DNA from: Neisseriaceae bacterium
GTDB taxonomy: Bacteria; Pseudomonadota; Gammaproteobacteria; Burkholderiales; Neisseriaceae
Direction of reading: 5' to 3'
Assembly: GCA_030146285.1 (NCBI GenBank)
Contig: JASLBZ010000165.1
Location: 1 to 6,416 of the forward strand
Length of the DNA stretch: 6,416 bases
Shown here: positions 1 through 5,679 of the stretch, piece after piece
Layout of the letters: each line of letters starts with the position of its first letter
Numbering within the stretch: the first letter of the stretch is position 1
The notes under the pieces: model-generated
What the model was told of the DNA's origin: nothing
The model's database searches: none
Seen by the model: the letters and a program-made list of their open reading frames with translations, nothing else
Position numbers and translations under genes: made by a program

Positions 1-1762
1 TCTGTAAACTGTGCTCACGGATTTTATAACCAATCTTCTCGTTACGTAAATCCAAATGCACTCTAAAACCTTCTTTGCGTAGTTCTTGTGCCACAAACTG
101 ACAGTATTCAGCTTGAGCTTCAGTAATGTTCATAATGACCATCTGAACTGGAGCTAACCACAATGGGAATGCACCCGCATGGTTTTCAATCAAAATACCA
201 ATGAAACGTTCTAACGAACCCAATACTGCACGGTGCAGCATTACAGGTGTTTTGCGACTATTGTCTTCGGATACATACTCAGCACCTAAGCGCTCAGGCA
301 ATACCAAGTCAAGCTGCAAAGTACCACACTGCCAAGAACGACCTAAGGCATCTTTAATGTGGTACTCAATCTTAGGACCGTAGAACGCGCCTTCACCTGG
401 CAGCTCATCCCACTCAGCACCGCAATCACGCAGCGCTTCACGCAGGCCTTTTTCAGCCTTATCCCAAGTCTCATCACTGCCAGCACGTTGCTCTGGGCGC
501 AATGACAATTTAATGCGTACATTATCAAAACCAAATTGACGGTAAATTTTCATAATCAACTGGTTAAATGCCACCGCTTCGCTGCTGATTTGATCTTCAG
601 TACAGAAGATGTGCGCATCGTCTTGTACGAAACCGCGCACGCGCATCAAGCCATGCAAAGCACCAGAAGGTTCATTGCGATGGCAGGAGCCAAACTCAGC
701 TAAACGCAGTGGCAAATCACGGTATGAACGCAAACCTTGATTAAAGATTTGTACATGGCCTGGGCAGTTCATTGGTTTTACCGCATAAACACGTTTTTCA
801 GACTCGGTGATAAACATGTTTTCTTGGTAGTTTTCCCAGTGGCCTGATTTTTCCCATAGTGCACGGTCCATAATCATTGGGGTTTTAACTTCTTGGTAAC
901 CCACTTCGTTTAGTTCTTTGCGAATATGCTGCTCAATCACTTGCCACAATGTCCAACCTTTAGGATGCCAGAACACCATGCCTGGTGCTTCATCTTGTAA
1001 ATGGAACAAATCCATTTGGCGTCCTAATTTGCGGTGATCACGCTTTTCAGCTTCTTCCAAGCGGAACAAGTAGTCTTTTAAATCTTCTTTGCTTGCCCAA
1101 GCCGTGCCATAAATGCGTTGCAACATTTCGTTGTTGCTATCACCACGCCAGTAAGCGCCGGCCACTTTCATCAACTTGAATACTTTTAATTTGCCTGTTG
1201 ATGGCACATGAGGTCCACGGCACAAATCGGTAAAGTCACCTTCTTTGTAAAATGACAATACTTCGTTACCGGGAATACTTTCAATAATTTGTGCTTTGTA
1301 AATCTCGCCTTTGTCGGCAAAGAATTTAATCGCTTCATCACGGGTCATCTCAAAACGTTCCACCGGAATGTCTTGTTTAACCAGCTCTTTCATTTTTGCT
1401 TCAATCGCGACCAAGTCCTCTGGGGTAAATGGACGACTGTAAGCAAAATCATAGTAAAAACCATCTTCAATCACAGGACCAATGGTCACTTGTGCGTCAG
1501 GATAAAGTTGTTGCACTGCATATGCCAACAAATGCGAGGTTGAGTGACGAATCACTTCCAAACCTTCATCATCTTTAGAGGTAATAATTGCCAGCTGACT
1601 GTCTTTCTCCATCACAAAGCAAGTATCAACCAGTACACCATCCACTTTACCCGCCAAAGCAGCGCGTGCCAGTCCCGTGCCAATTGAGGCAGCCACGTCA
1701 TAGACAGATACGGGGCCATCAAATTGGCGAACTGAGCCATCCGGTAAAGTAATGTTTAGCAT
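1..1762 (-). CDS. thrS: Threonyl-tRNA synthetase, 3' end cut off by the window edge
   Basis: This enzyme attaches threonine to tRNA-Thr in the cytoplasm and edits mischarged Ser-tRNA-Thr. The minus strand is open for 587 codons with no frameshift; E. coli ThrRS has 642 residues, so roughly 50 C-terminal codons of the anticodon-binding domain are missing. Visible in order are the N-terminal TGS domain (starts MLNITLPDGS), the editing domain with H73, H77, C181 and H185, and the class II catalytic core. Its zinc ligands are C333 (in MNCPGH), H384 (in DDAHIF) and H510 (in VMLHRAV), each one residue before the E. coli C334, H385 and H511. The anticodon-binding domain begins after this (VVIMNIT-like VQMVIMNIT; REHSL near the edge). 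An in-frame ATG four codons upstream (1774) is possible, but 1762 matches the E. coli N-terminus and has GGAA six bases before it. The long leader upstream suggests regulated expression. Confidence 0.97.
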   Translation of the reverse strand, partial: MLNITLPDGSVRQFDGPVSVYDVAASIGTGLARAALAGKVDGVLVDTCFVMEKDSQLAIITSKDDEGLEVIRHSTSHLLAYAVQQLYPDAQVTIGPVIEDGFYYDFAYSRPFTPEDLVAIEAKMKELVKQDIPVERFEMTRDEAIKFFADKGEIYKAQIIESIPGNEVLSFYKEGDFTDLCRGPHVPSTGKLKVFKLMKVAGAYWRGDSNNEMLQRIYGTAWASKEDLKDYLFRLEEAEKRDHRKLGRQMDLFHLQDEAPGMVFWHPKGWTLWQVIEQHIRKELNEVGYQEVKTPMIMDRALWEKSGHWENYQENMFITESEKRVYAVKPMNCPGHVQIFNQGLRSYRDLPLRLAEFGSCHRNEPSGALHGLMRVRGFVQDDAHIFCTEDQISSEAVAFNQLIMKIYRQFGFDNVRIKLSLRPEQRAGSDETWDKAEKGLREALRDCGAEWDELPGEGAFYGPKIEYHIKDALGRSWQCGTLQLDLVLPERLGAEYVSEDNSRKTPVMLHRAVLGSLERFIGILIENHAGAFPLWLAPVQMVIMNITEAQAEYCQFVAQELRKEGFRVHLDLRNEKIGYKIREHSLQ

Positions 1763-1789
1763 TTTATGTTCCATGTGATTGAATGTAAT

Positions 1790-1818
1790 ATTATTTATAG
1801 TCATATCAATTTGCGCAA
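1790..1818 (-). promoter_or_regulatory. Possible weak proximal promoter for thrS
   Basis: On the minus strand, TTGCGC (1818-1813) is followed after 17 bases by AATAAT (1795-1790). The -10 matches five of six consensus bases, the -35 only three. Transcription would start near 1783, giving a leader of about 20 bases that bypasses the terminator upstream. In such AT-rich DNA a chance match is quite possible. It matters because its presence or absence decides whether the upstream terminator can control thrS. Confidence 0.3.
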
Positions 1819-1830
1819 AAAGCGTTTTGC
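1815..1830 (-). repeat. Small perfect hairpin just after the thrS leader terminator
   Basis: GCAAAA (1830-1825) and TTTTGC (1820-1815) can form six base pairs around the loop CGCT. A flanking ATT/AAT could extend it with a bulge. It lies directly downstream of the terminator U tract and overlaps the possible proximal -35. It may protect the 5' end of processed thrS mRNA, but nothing in the sequence proves a role. Confidence 0.45.
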
Positions 1831-1835
1831 AATAC

Positions 1836-1871
1836 AAAAAAACAGCGCAGCTCGCAAACAAGCCCGCTGTT
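1836..1871 (-). terminator. Intrinsic terminator inside the thrS leader (candidate attenuator)
   Basis: Read toward thrS, AACAGCG (1871-1865) pairs with CGCTGTT (1847-1841). An inner GCTTG (1863-1859) pairs with CGAGC (1854-1850) around the loop TTTG, with a small internal loop between the two stems. The hairpin runs straight into a T tract: seven consecutive T at 1842-1836, the first two of them in the stem. This is a classical Rho-independent terminator and works only in the thrS direction. It sits about 75 bases before the thrS start codon and about 110 bases after the likely transcription start. It would therefore stop leader transcripts before thrS unless it is read through. It is either an attenuator or the old terminator of a tRNA gene. 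Confidence 0.85.
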
Positions 1872-1877
1872 ATAATC

Positions 1878-1924
1878 GTGAGATCACTGCCATTCAAGGT
1901 GATTCAGGCCAGATACAATCTCAC
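1878..1924 (-). promoter_or_regulatory. Leader hairpin that competes with the anticodon-like arm
   Basis: GTGAGATT (1924-1917) can pair with GATCTCAC (1885-1878), seven Watson-Crick pairs plus one G-U. Inside it, CTGGCC (1912-1907) pairs with GGCAG (1891-1887) with one bulged G, leaving a loop of 15 bases. The left strand reuses bases 1924-1921, which belong to the 3' side of the tRNA-like anticodon stem, so the two structures exclude each other. The hairpin ends seven bases before the terminator stem and is compatible with it. A further alternative pairs AGGGTGA (1927-1921) with TCACCTT (1902-1896). The pairings are read by eye; energies were not computed. Confidence 0.55.
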
Positions 1925-1966
1925 CCTACCAAGATGGTGCTCTAACCAACTGAGCCACATGCCTAA
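1904..1966 (-). promoter_or_regulatory. tRNA-Thr(GGU)-like element in the thrS leader
   Basis: On the thrS strand, GCTCAGTTGGTTAGAGC (1955-1939) is a canonical tRNA D arm: a four-pair stem with TG before it at the place of tRNA positions 8-9. After one A comes an anticodon-like arm: CCATC (1937-1933), a seven-base loop TTGGTAG (1932-1926), then GGTGA (1925-1921). Four of five pairs form; the outermost is C-A. The loop places GGT at positions 34-36, the anticodon for threonine ACC/ACU codons. The run TTGGTAGGGTGAG is close to TTGGTAAGGGTGAGG of E. coli tRNA-Thr(GGU) as I remember it. No T arm can be formed and no seven-pair acceptor stem exists. TTAGGC (1966-1961) can pair with GCCTGA (1909-1904) as a closing stem. 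It is either a regulatory mimic bound by ThrRS or a degraded tRNA gene; it is not an intact tRNA. Confidence 0.7.
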
Positions 1967-1988
1967 TGCGTCAAATTTTGAGTTGACT

Positions 1989-2017
1989 ATTTTAGCCTTA
2001 ACAGTAGCAATTGGCAA
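1989..2017 (-). promoter_or_regulatory. Main sigma-70-type promoter for the thrS leader
   Basis: On the minus strand, TTGCCA (2017-2012) and TAAAAT (1994-1989) are separated by exactly 17 bases, and each hexamer differs from consensus at one position. Transcription should start near 1982. The transcript would begin just before the tRNA-like element and run through the terminator into thrS, with a leader of about 220 bases. It lies back to back with the tgt promoter. Confidence 0.7.
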
Positions 2018-2049
2018 CAAGCGATAACACAATCCAGCCCAAGATGGCT

Positions 2050-2055
2050 TATAAT
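2050..2055 (+). promoter_or_regulatory. Perfect -10 box upstream of tgt
   Basis: TATAAT matches the consensus fully and would start transcription near 2062, about 28 bases before the tgt ATG. No good -35 hexamer is visible 16-18 bases upstream, so the promoter may be weak or need an activator. The tgt start itself has no recognisable Shine-Dalgarno sequence. Confidence 0.55.
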
Positions 2056-2089
2056 GGCAAAATCTTCATTTAAATAGCCTCAATTCTTC

Positions 2090-3205
2090 ATGTTAGAGTT
2101 CAAACTGCACAAACAAGATGGGCACGCACGCCGTGGCACCATCACTTTAAACCACGGTACGGTTGAAACACCCGTATTTCAACCTGTTGGCACTTATGGC
2201 TCAGTCAAAGCCATGACCCCACAAAACCTTCACGACATCAATGCGCAAATTATCTTAGGCAATACCTATCATTTGTGGCTGCGCCCTGGCTTGGAAATCA
2301 TTGAGCAATTTGGTGGTCTGCATGACTTTATGGGTTGGGACAAACCTATTTTGACAGACTCAGGTGGCTTTCAAGTGTTTTCTTTGTCGCAAATGCGCAA
2401 GCTAACCGAAGAAGGTTGCACTTTCAAAAACCCAATTAACGGCGACAAACTGTTTTTATCGCCTGAAATTTCAATGCAAATTCAAAAAACATTGAATTCA
2501 GACATTGTGATGCAGTTAGACGAATGCACACCAGGTGATGCGTCTGAAAAACAAGCCCAAGATTCATTGCAAATGAGCTTACGCTGGGCTGAGCGCTCTA
2601 AAAATGAGTTTGAGCGCTTAAACAACCCCAATGCTTTATTCGGTATTGTACAAGGTGCAATGTTTGAAAACCTGCGTGAAGAATCATTGGCCGGTCTTTT
2701 GGATATTGGTTTCGATGGCTATGCCATTGGTGGCTTATCTGTGGGCGAACCTAAGCCTGAGATGTACCGCATGCTGCGTCATATTGGCCCGAAACTGCCA
2801 GCAAACAAACCACACTACTTAATGGGTGTGGGCACACCAGAAGACTTGGTGTATGCCGTGGGTTATGGCGTTGATATGTTTGACTGTGTGATGCCAACAC
2901 GCAATGCCCGTAATGGTTGGTTATTCACCCGTTTTGGCGACTTAAAAATCAAAAATGCGATTTACAAAAAAGACACCAAGCCATTGGATGCAAGTTGTAC
3001 TTGCTATACCTGTCAAAATTTCAGTCGTGCTTATTTGCACCACTTACACCGCACTGGCGAGATTTTGGGCGCACAGCTTAACACCATTCACAATCTGCAT
3101 TACTACCAACAATTGATGCAAGAAGTGCGTGACGCTATTGATGAAAGCGCTTTTGCGGCATTCCAAGTTCGCTTTGCCAAAGAACGCGCCATGGGTGTGA
3201 ATTAA
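2090..3205 (+). CDS. tgt: tRNA-guanine transglycosylase
   Basis: Tgt swaps guanine 34 for the queuosine precursor preQ1 in tRNAs with GUN anticodons (Asp, Asn, His, Tyr). The protein has 371 residues, close to 375 in E. coli, and looks complete. Its TIM-barrel active-site residues are present: D90 in TDSGGFQVF and the nucleophile D265 in DMFDCVMPTR. The substrate-pocket motif GGLSVGEP is also there. The zinc site is intact with C303, C305 and C308 (CTCYTC) and H334 (NTIHN). The start MLEFKLHKQDG agrees with the Neisseria form I remember (MLKFTLHKKDG), which supports this ATG although no Shine-Dalgarno site precedes it. It is divergent from thrS and followed by the yajC-secD-secF cluster, a common arrangement in proteobacteria. 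The 231-base gap with hairpins to yajC suggests it may be a separate transcription unit here. Confidence 0.97.
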   Translation: MLEFKLHKQDGHARRGTITLNHGTVETPVFQPVGTYGSVKAMTPQNLHDINAQIILGNTYHLWLRPGLEIIEQFGGLHDFMGWDKPILTDSGGFQVFSLSQMRKLTEEGCTFKNPINGDKLFLSPEISMQIQKTLNSDIVMQLDECTPGDASEKQAQDSLQMSLRWAERSKNEFERLNNPNALFGIVQGAMFENLREESLAGLLDIGFDGYAIGGLSVGEPKPEMYRMLRHIGPKLPANKPHYLMGVGTPEDLVYAVGYGVDMFDCVMPTRNARNGWLFTRFGDLKIKNAIYKKDTKPLDASCTCYTCQNFSRAYLHHLHRTGEILGAQLNTIHNLHYYQQLMQEVRDAIDESAFAAFQVRFAKERAMGVN

Positions 3206-3249
3206 TTTTGGTATTTTCGCTTGAAAGCACGAGAAATGGCTTCATATGT

Positions 3250-3282
3250 CATGCATTGGGAAAAACTTTGACCCAATGCATG
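3250..3282. repeat. Perfect 11-bp inverted repeat between tgt and yajC
   Basis: CATGCATTGGG (3250-3260) and CCCAATGCATG (3272-3282) form a perfect 11-pair stem around an 11-base loop. No T tract follows on either strand, so it is not a standard intrinsic terminator. It could stabilise the 3' end of tgt mRNA, help termination together with the next hairpin, bind a protein, or be one copy of a dispersed palindromic repeat. Confidence 0.6.
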
Positions 3283-3296
3283 CAAAATATCAGTAA

Positions 3297-3316
3297 AGGT
3301 CTTTAAGCGAAGACCT
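3297..3316 (+). terminator. Possible terminator hairpin after tgt
   Basis: AGGTCTT (3297-3303) pairs perfectly with AAGACCT (3310-3316) around six bases, about 90 bases after the tgt stop. Upstream AAA and downstream TTT could add pairs around one bulged A. The tail is only ATTTAG, so termination would be weak unless the preceding 11-bp hairpin contributes. Confidence 0.4.
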
Positions 3317-3354
3317 ATTTAGCATATTATGCGTACATGAGTTTTTAGACATTG

Positions 3355-3391
3355 TTATCCAAGGCTTTTGGTATTGGATAATATGCCAATA
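3355..3391 (+). promoter_or_regulatory. Two overlapping hairpins upstream of yajC
   Basis: TTATCCAA (3355-3362) can pair with TTGGATAA (3374-3381). TATTGG (3372-3377) can instead pair with CCAATA (3386-3391). The two share bases 3374-3377 and cannot coexist. The second is followed by GTTTTATTAATAG, a poor terminator-like tail. A possible weak promoter, TTGTTA (3352-3357) with GATAAT (3377-3382) at a long 19-base spacing, lies in the same stretch, so the repeats may equally be an operator overlapping a promoter. The role is unknown. Confidence 0.35.
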
Positions 3392-3436
3392 GTTTTATTA
3401 ATAGATAGTTAACCTGCACGACGAACGGATTAAGAA

Positions 3437-3745
3437 ATGATTGATTTTGCTTTTGCACAAGATGCCGCCGCAGCTTCAGGCGCGAGCAGCATGCTGACCC
3501 AGTTTGCACCTTTGGTTTTGATTTTGGTGGTATTTTACTTTTTGGTAATGCGTCCACAACAAAAGAAATTCAAGAAACACCAAGCCATGCTTGCTGAATT
3601 GAAAAAAGGCGACAAAGTAATCACCAGTGCTGGTTTTGTTGGCAAAATCACCAAAGTTGGCGATCGCTTTTACACGGTTGAAATTGCACCTGGCGTTGAA
3701 GTTGAATTAGAACGCACTGCTGTTTCAGCTAAAGTAGACGCTTAA
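3437..3745 (+). CDS. yajC: Sec translocon accessory protein YajC
   Basis: YajC is a small inner-membrane protein that associates with SecD and SecF and the SecYEG channel; it is usually not essential. The 102 residues are close to the usual length (about 110). A short N-terminal segment is followed by one membrane helix at about residues 22-38 (LVLILVVFYFLVM), then the family signature RPQQKK and a soluble cytoplasmic domain with the conserved KGDKVITSAG motif. The ATG has a modest GGA seven bases upstream. It is immediately upstream of secD, the arrangement seen in most proteobacteria, and is probably co-transcribed with it. Confidence 0.96.
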   Translation: MIDFAFAQDAAAASGASSMLTQFAPLVLILVVFYFLVMRPQQKKFKKHQAMLAELKKGDKVITSAGFVGKITKVGDRFYTVEIAPGVEVELERTAVSAKVDA

Positions 3746-3756
3746 TCTTCAAGCGT
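3738..3756 (+). repeat. Small hairpin overlapping the yajC stop codon
   Basis: ACGCTT (3738-3743) pairs with AAGCGT (3751-3756) around seven bases. The TAA stop of yajC (3743-3745) lies at the end of the left arm, so terminating ribosomes would melt it. It is the first of two tandem hairpins in the yajC-secD gap. It may be incidental. Confidence 0.35.
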
Positions 3757-3764
3757 AACTTCGC

Positions 3765-3784
3765 AGCCGCACACCTGTGCGGCT
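3765..3784 (+). terminator. GC-rich terminator-like hairpin between yajC and secD
   Basis: AGCCGCAC (3765-3772) and GTGCGGCT (3777-3784) form a perfect eight-pair stem with a four-base loop ACCT. A pyrimidine tract TTCTTCTCTTTCT follows. The tract is broken by C residues, so full termination is doubtful. Partial termination or an mRNA processing and stability element that makes YajC more abundant than SecD is a reasonable inference. The secD Shine-Dalgarno lies 16 bases further on. Confidence 0.5.
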
Positions 3785-3813
3785 TCTTCTCTTTCTAAAT
3801 AAGAAGGTTAAGC

Positions 3814-5676
3814 ATGAATCGCTACCCACTTTGGAAATACATCATTATTTTGGTGTGTGTCGCATTAAGTGCCCTTTATACCTTGCCAAACTTTTTTGGT
3901 GAAACGCCTGCTGTTCAAGTGTCATCCAACCGCCAGTCGATTCCAATCAATGAAAGTACCCTGAGCACCGTACAAACAGCATTAACCCAAGCTGGCTTAA
4001 AAGACGATGGTCTGTTTATTGCCAATGACAGCTTGAAAGTTCGTTTTAAAAATGCAGAAACGCAGCTAAAAGCGCGTGATGTGATTGAGTCGTCTTTGGG
4101 CGATGGTTACATCATTGCATTAAACCTGATTCCAGATAGTCCTGAATGGATGGCAAAAATCAACGCCAATCCAATGTTCTTAGGGCTGGATTTGCGTGGT
4201 GGCGTCCACTTCACATTGCAAGTGGACATGAAAGCTGCTTTAAGCAAAACACTTGAGCGCTACTCAGGCGACATTCGCCGCCAATTGCGCCAAGACAAAA
4301 TTCGCACGGGTGAAATTCGTCGCGTGGGCGATTCTTTGAGCGTTCCATTTCAGGATGCTGACAGTCGCAACAATGCACTGAAGTCTTTGAAAAAAATTCT
4401 GCCTGAGGTGACCTTACTGCCTGAAGGTGAACAGCAATTGGTATTGAGCTTATCGCCTGAATTGATGCAAAAAATCAAAGGTGATGCGGTTAAGCAAAAC
4501 ATGAACACCCTAAGCAATCGTGTGAATGAGCTTGGCGTTGCTGAGCCTGTTATCCAGCAATCTGGTGCAGATCGCATCGTGGTGCAGTTACCAGGTATTC
4601 AAGACACAGCCAAAGCCAAAGACATTCTAGGTCGCACTGCGACACTAGAATTGCGCATGGTGGTAGATGATTCTGTTTTACTTAGCCAAGCTTTAAATGG
4701 CCAAGTACCCGATGGTTATGAGCTTTTGTATGAGGCAGGCCAAAACCGCACCCCTATTTTGGTAAGCAAACAAGTTGAATTAACTGGTGACAATCTAAAC
4801 GATGCCCAACCTTCATTTGATGAAATGGGCGCAGCGGCAGTGGCATTGAATCTGGATTCTGCTGGTTCTTCTATTTTTGCGGAATTGACCCGTGCTAATG
4901 TGGGTAAACGCATGGCCATGGTGTTAATCGACCAGGACAAAACCGAAGTGATTACCGCACCGGTGATTCGTTCTGAAATTCCCAATGGTCGCGTACAGAT
5001 TTCTGGCAGCATGAATCCTGCCCAAGCAAATGACACGGCGTTGTTATTGCGTGCAGGCTCTTTGGCTGCACCAATGCAAATCATTGAAGAACGCACCATT
5101 GGCCCAAGCTTGGGTCAGGAAAACATTACCAAAGGCTTTAATGCAACACTTTGGGGCTTTGTGGCTGTAGCGGCCTTCATGATTATTTACTACCGTGCTT
5201 TCGGTGTGGTTTCTGTGATTGCCATGAGCGTGAATATTTTACTGTTAATCGGTATTTTATCTGCTTTGCAAGCCACTTTGACCTTACCAGGTATTGCTGC
5301 GATTGCTTTGACCTTGGGTATGGCGATTGACTCAAACGTATTGATTAATGAGCGTATCCGTGAAGAATTGCGCTTGGATTTACCACCACAAATGGCCATT
5401 AGTAAAGGTTATGACTTTGCATGGGCAACCATTATTGACTCCAATATCACTTCGCTGATTGCTGGTTTGGCATTGTTAATTTTCGGTGCTGGTGCGATTC
5501 GTGGCTTTGCCGTGGTTCACTGTATCGGTATTTTAACGTCAATGTTCTCATCGGTACTGGTGTCTCGTGCGATTGTTAACTTGTGGTACGGTCGTCGTCG
5601 CCATTTGAAAAAAGTATCCATTGGCGCAGTATGGCGTCCTGAAGCTGAACCCAAAGCGGTAGCAGGAAAGGAATAA
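3814..5676 (+). CDS. secD: Protein translocase subunit SecD
   Basis: SecD forms a complex with SecF in the inner membrane that uses the proton motive force to complete export of proteins through SecYEG. The 620 residues match the usual length (615 in E. coli). There is one N-terminal membrane helix (about residues 8-24), then a large periplasmic domain of about 400 residues holding the conserved LGLDLRGG motif (D126, R128). Five more helices follow at about 446-463, 466-488, 493-516, 545-560 and 564-585. The fourth helix carries GMAIDSNVLINERI, where D506 corresponds to the proton-pathway aspartate D519 of E. coli. A strong ribosome binding site, AAGAAGG (3801-3807), stands six bases before the ATG. 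The gene ends three bases before secF. No frameshift or missing motif is seen. Confidence 0.97.
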   Translation: MNRYPLWKYIIILVCVALSALYTLPNFFGETPAVQVSSNRQSIPINESTLSTVQTALTQAGLKDDGLFIANDSLKVRFKNAETQLKARDVIESSLGDGYIIALNLIPDSPEWMAKINANPMFLGLDLRGGVHFTLQVDMKAALSKTLERYSGDIRRQLRQDKIRTGEIRRVGDSLSVPFQDADSRNNALKSLKKILPEVTLLPEGEQQLVLSLSPELMQKIKGDAVKQNMNTLSNRVNELGVAEPVIQQSGADRIVVQLPGIQDTAKAKDILGRTATLELRMVVDDSVLLSQALNGQVPDGYELLYEAGQNRTPILVSKQVELTGDNLNDAQPSFDEMGAAAVALNLDSAGSSIFAELTRANVGKRMAMVLIDQDKTEVITAPVIRSEIPNGRVQISGSMNPAQANDTALLLRAGSLAAPMQIIEERTIGPSLGQENITKGFNATLWGFVAVAAFMIIYYRAFGVVSVIAMSVNILLLIGILSALQATLTLPGIAAIALTLGMAIDSNVLINERIREELRLDLPPQMAISKGYDFAWATIIDSNITSLIAGLALLIFGAGAIRGFAVVHCIGILTSMFSSVLVSRAIVNLWYGRRRHLKKVSIGAVWRPEAEPKAVAGKE

Positions 5677-5679
5677 ATC

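Noticed and set aside
1868..1876. Extended -10 (TGTTATAAT) on the plus strand, a possible antisense promoter over the thrS leader
   Set aside because: No -35 is visible and the match lies where one arm of the thrS leader terminator begins. It is noted only as a weak possibility in AT-rich DNA.
1904..1966. Intact tRNA-Thr gene on the minus strand
   Set aside because: No T arm forms around the T-loop-like CCTGAAT, the seven-base acceptor sides do not pair, and no CCA end is present. Only the D and anticodon arms look like a tRNA.
1904..1966. T-box riboswitch controlling thrS
   Set aside because: The element resembles tRNA itself, not a T-box specifier stem. The conserved T-box bulge sequence is not seen, and T-boxes are rare outside Gram-positive bacteria.
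1779..2027. 82-codon plus-strand open frame across the thrS-tgt gap
   Set aside because: It overlaps the promoters, tRNA-like element and terminator of thrS on the opposite strand and resembles no known protein.
2538..2550. DNA uptake sequence-like GCGTCTGAA within tgt, and TTCAGACTCG near 797 in thrS
   Set aside because: Both miss bases of the Neisseria core GCCGTCTGAA and lie inside conserved coding sequence, so they are chance resemblances.
4716..5099. 127-codon minus-strand open frame inside secD
   Set aside because: It lies entirely opposite the well-supported secD reading frame and has no family resemblance.
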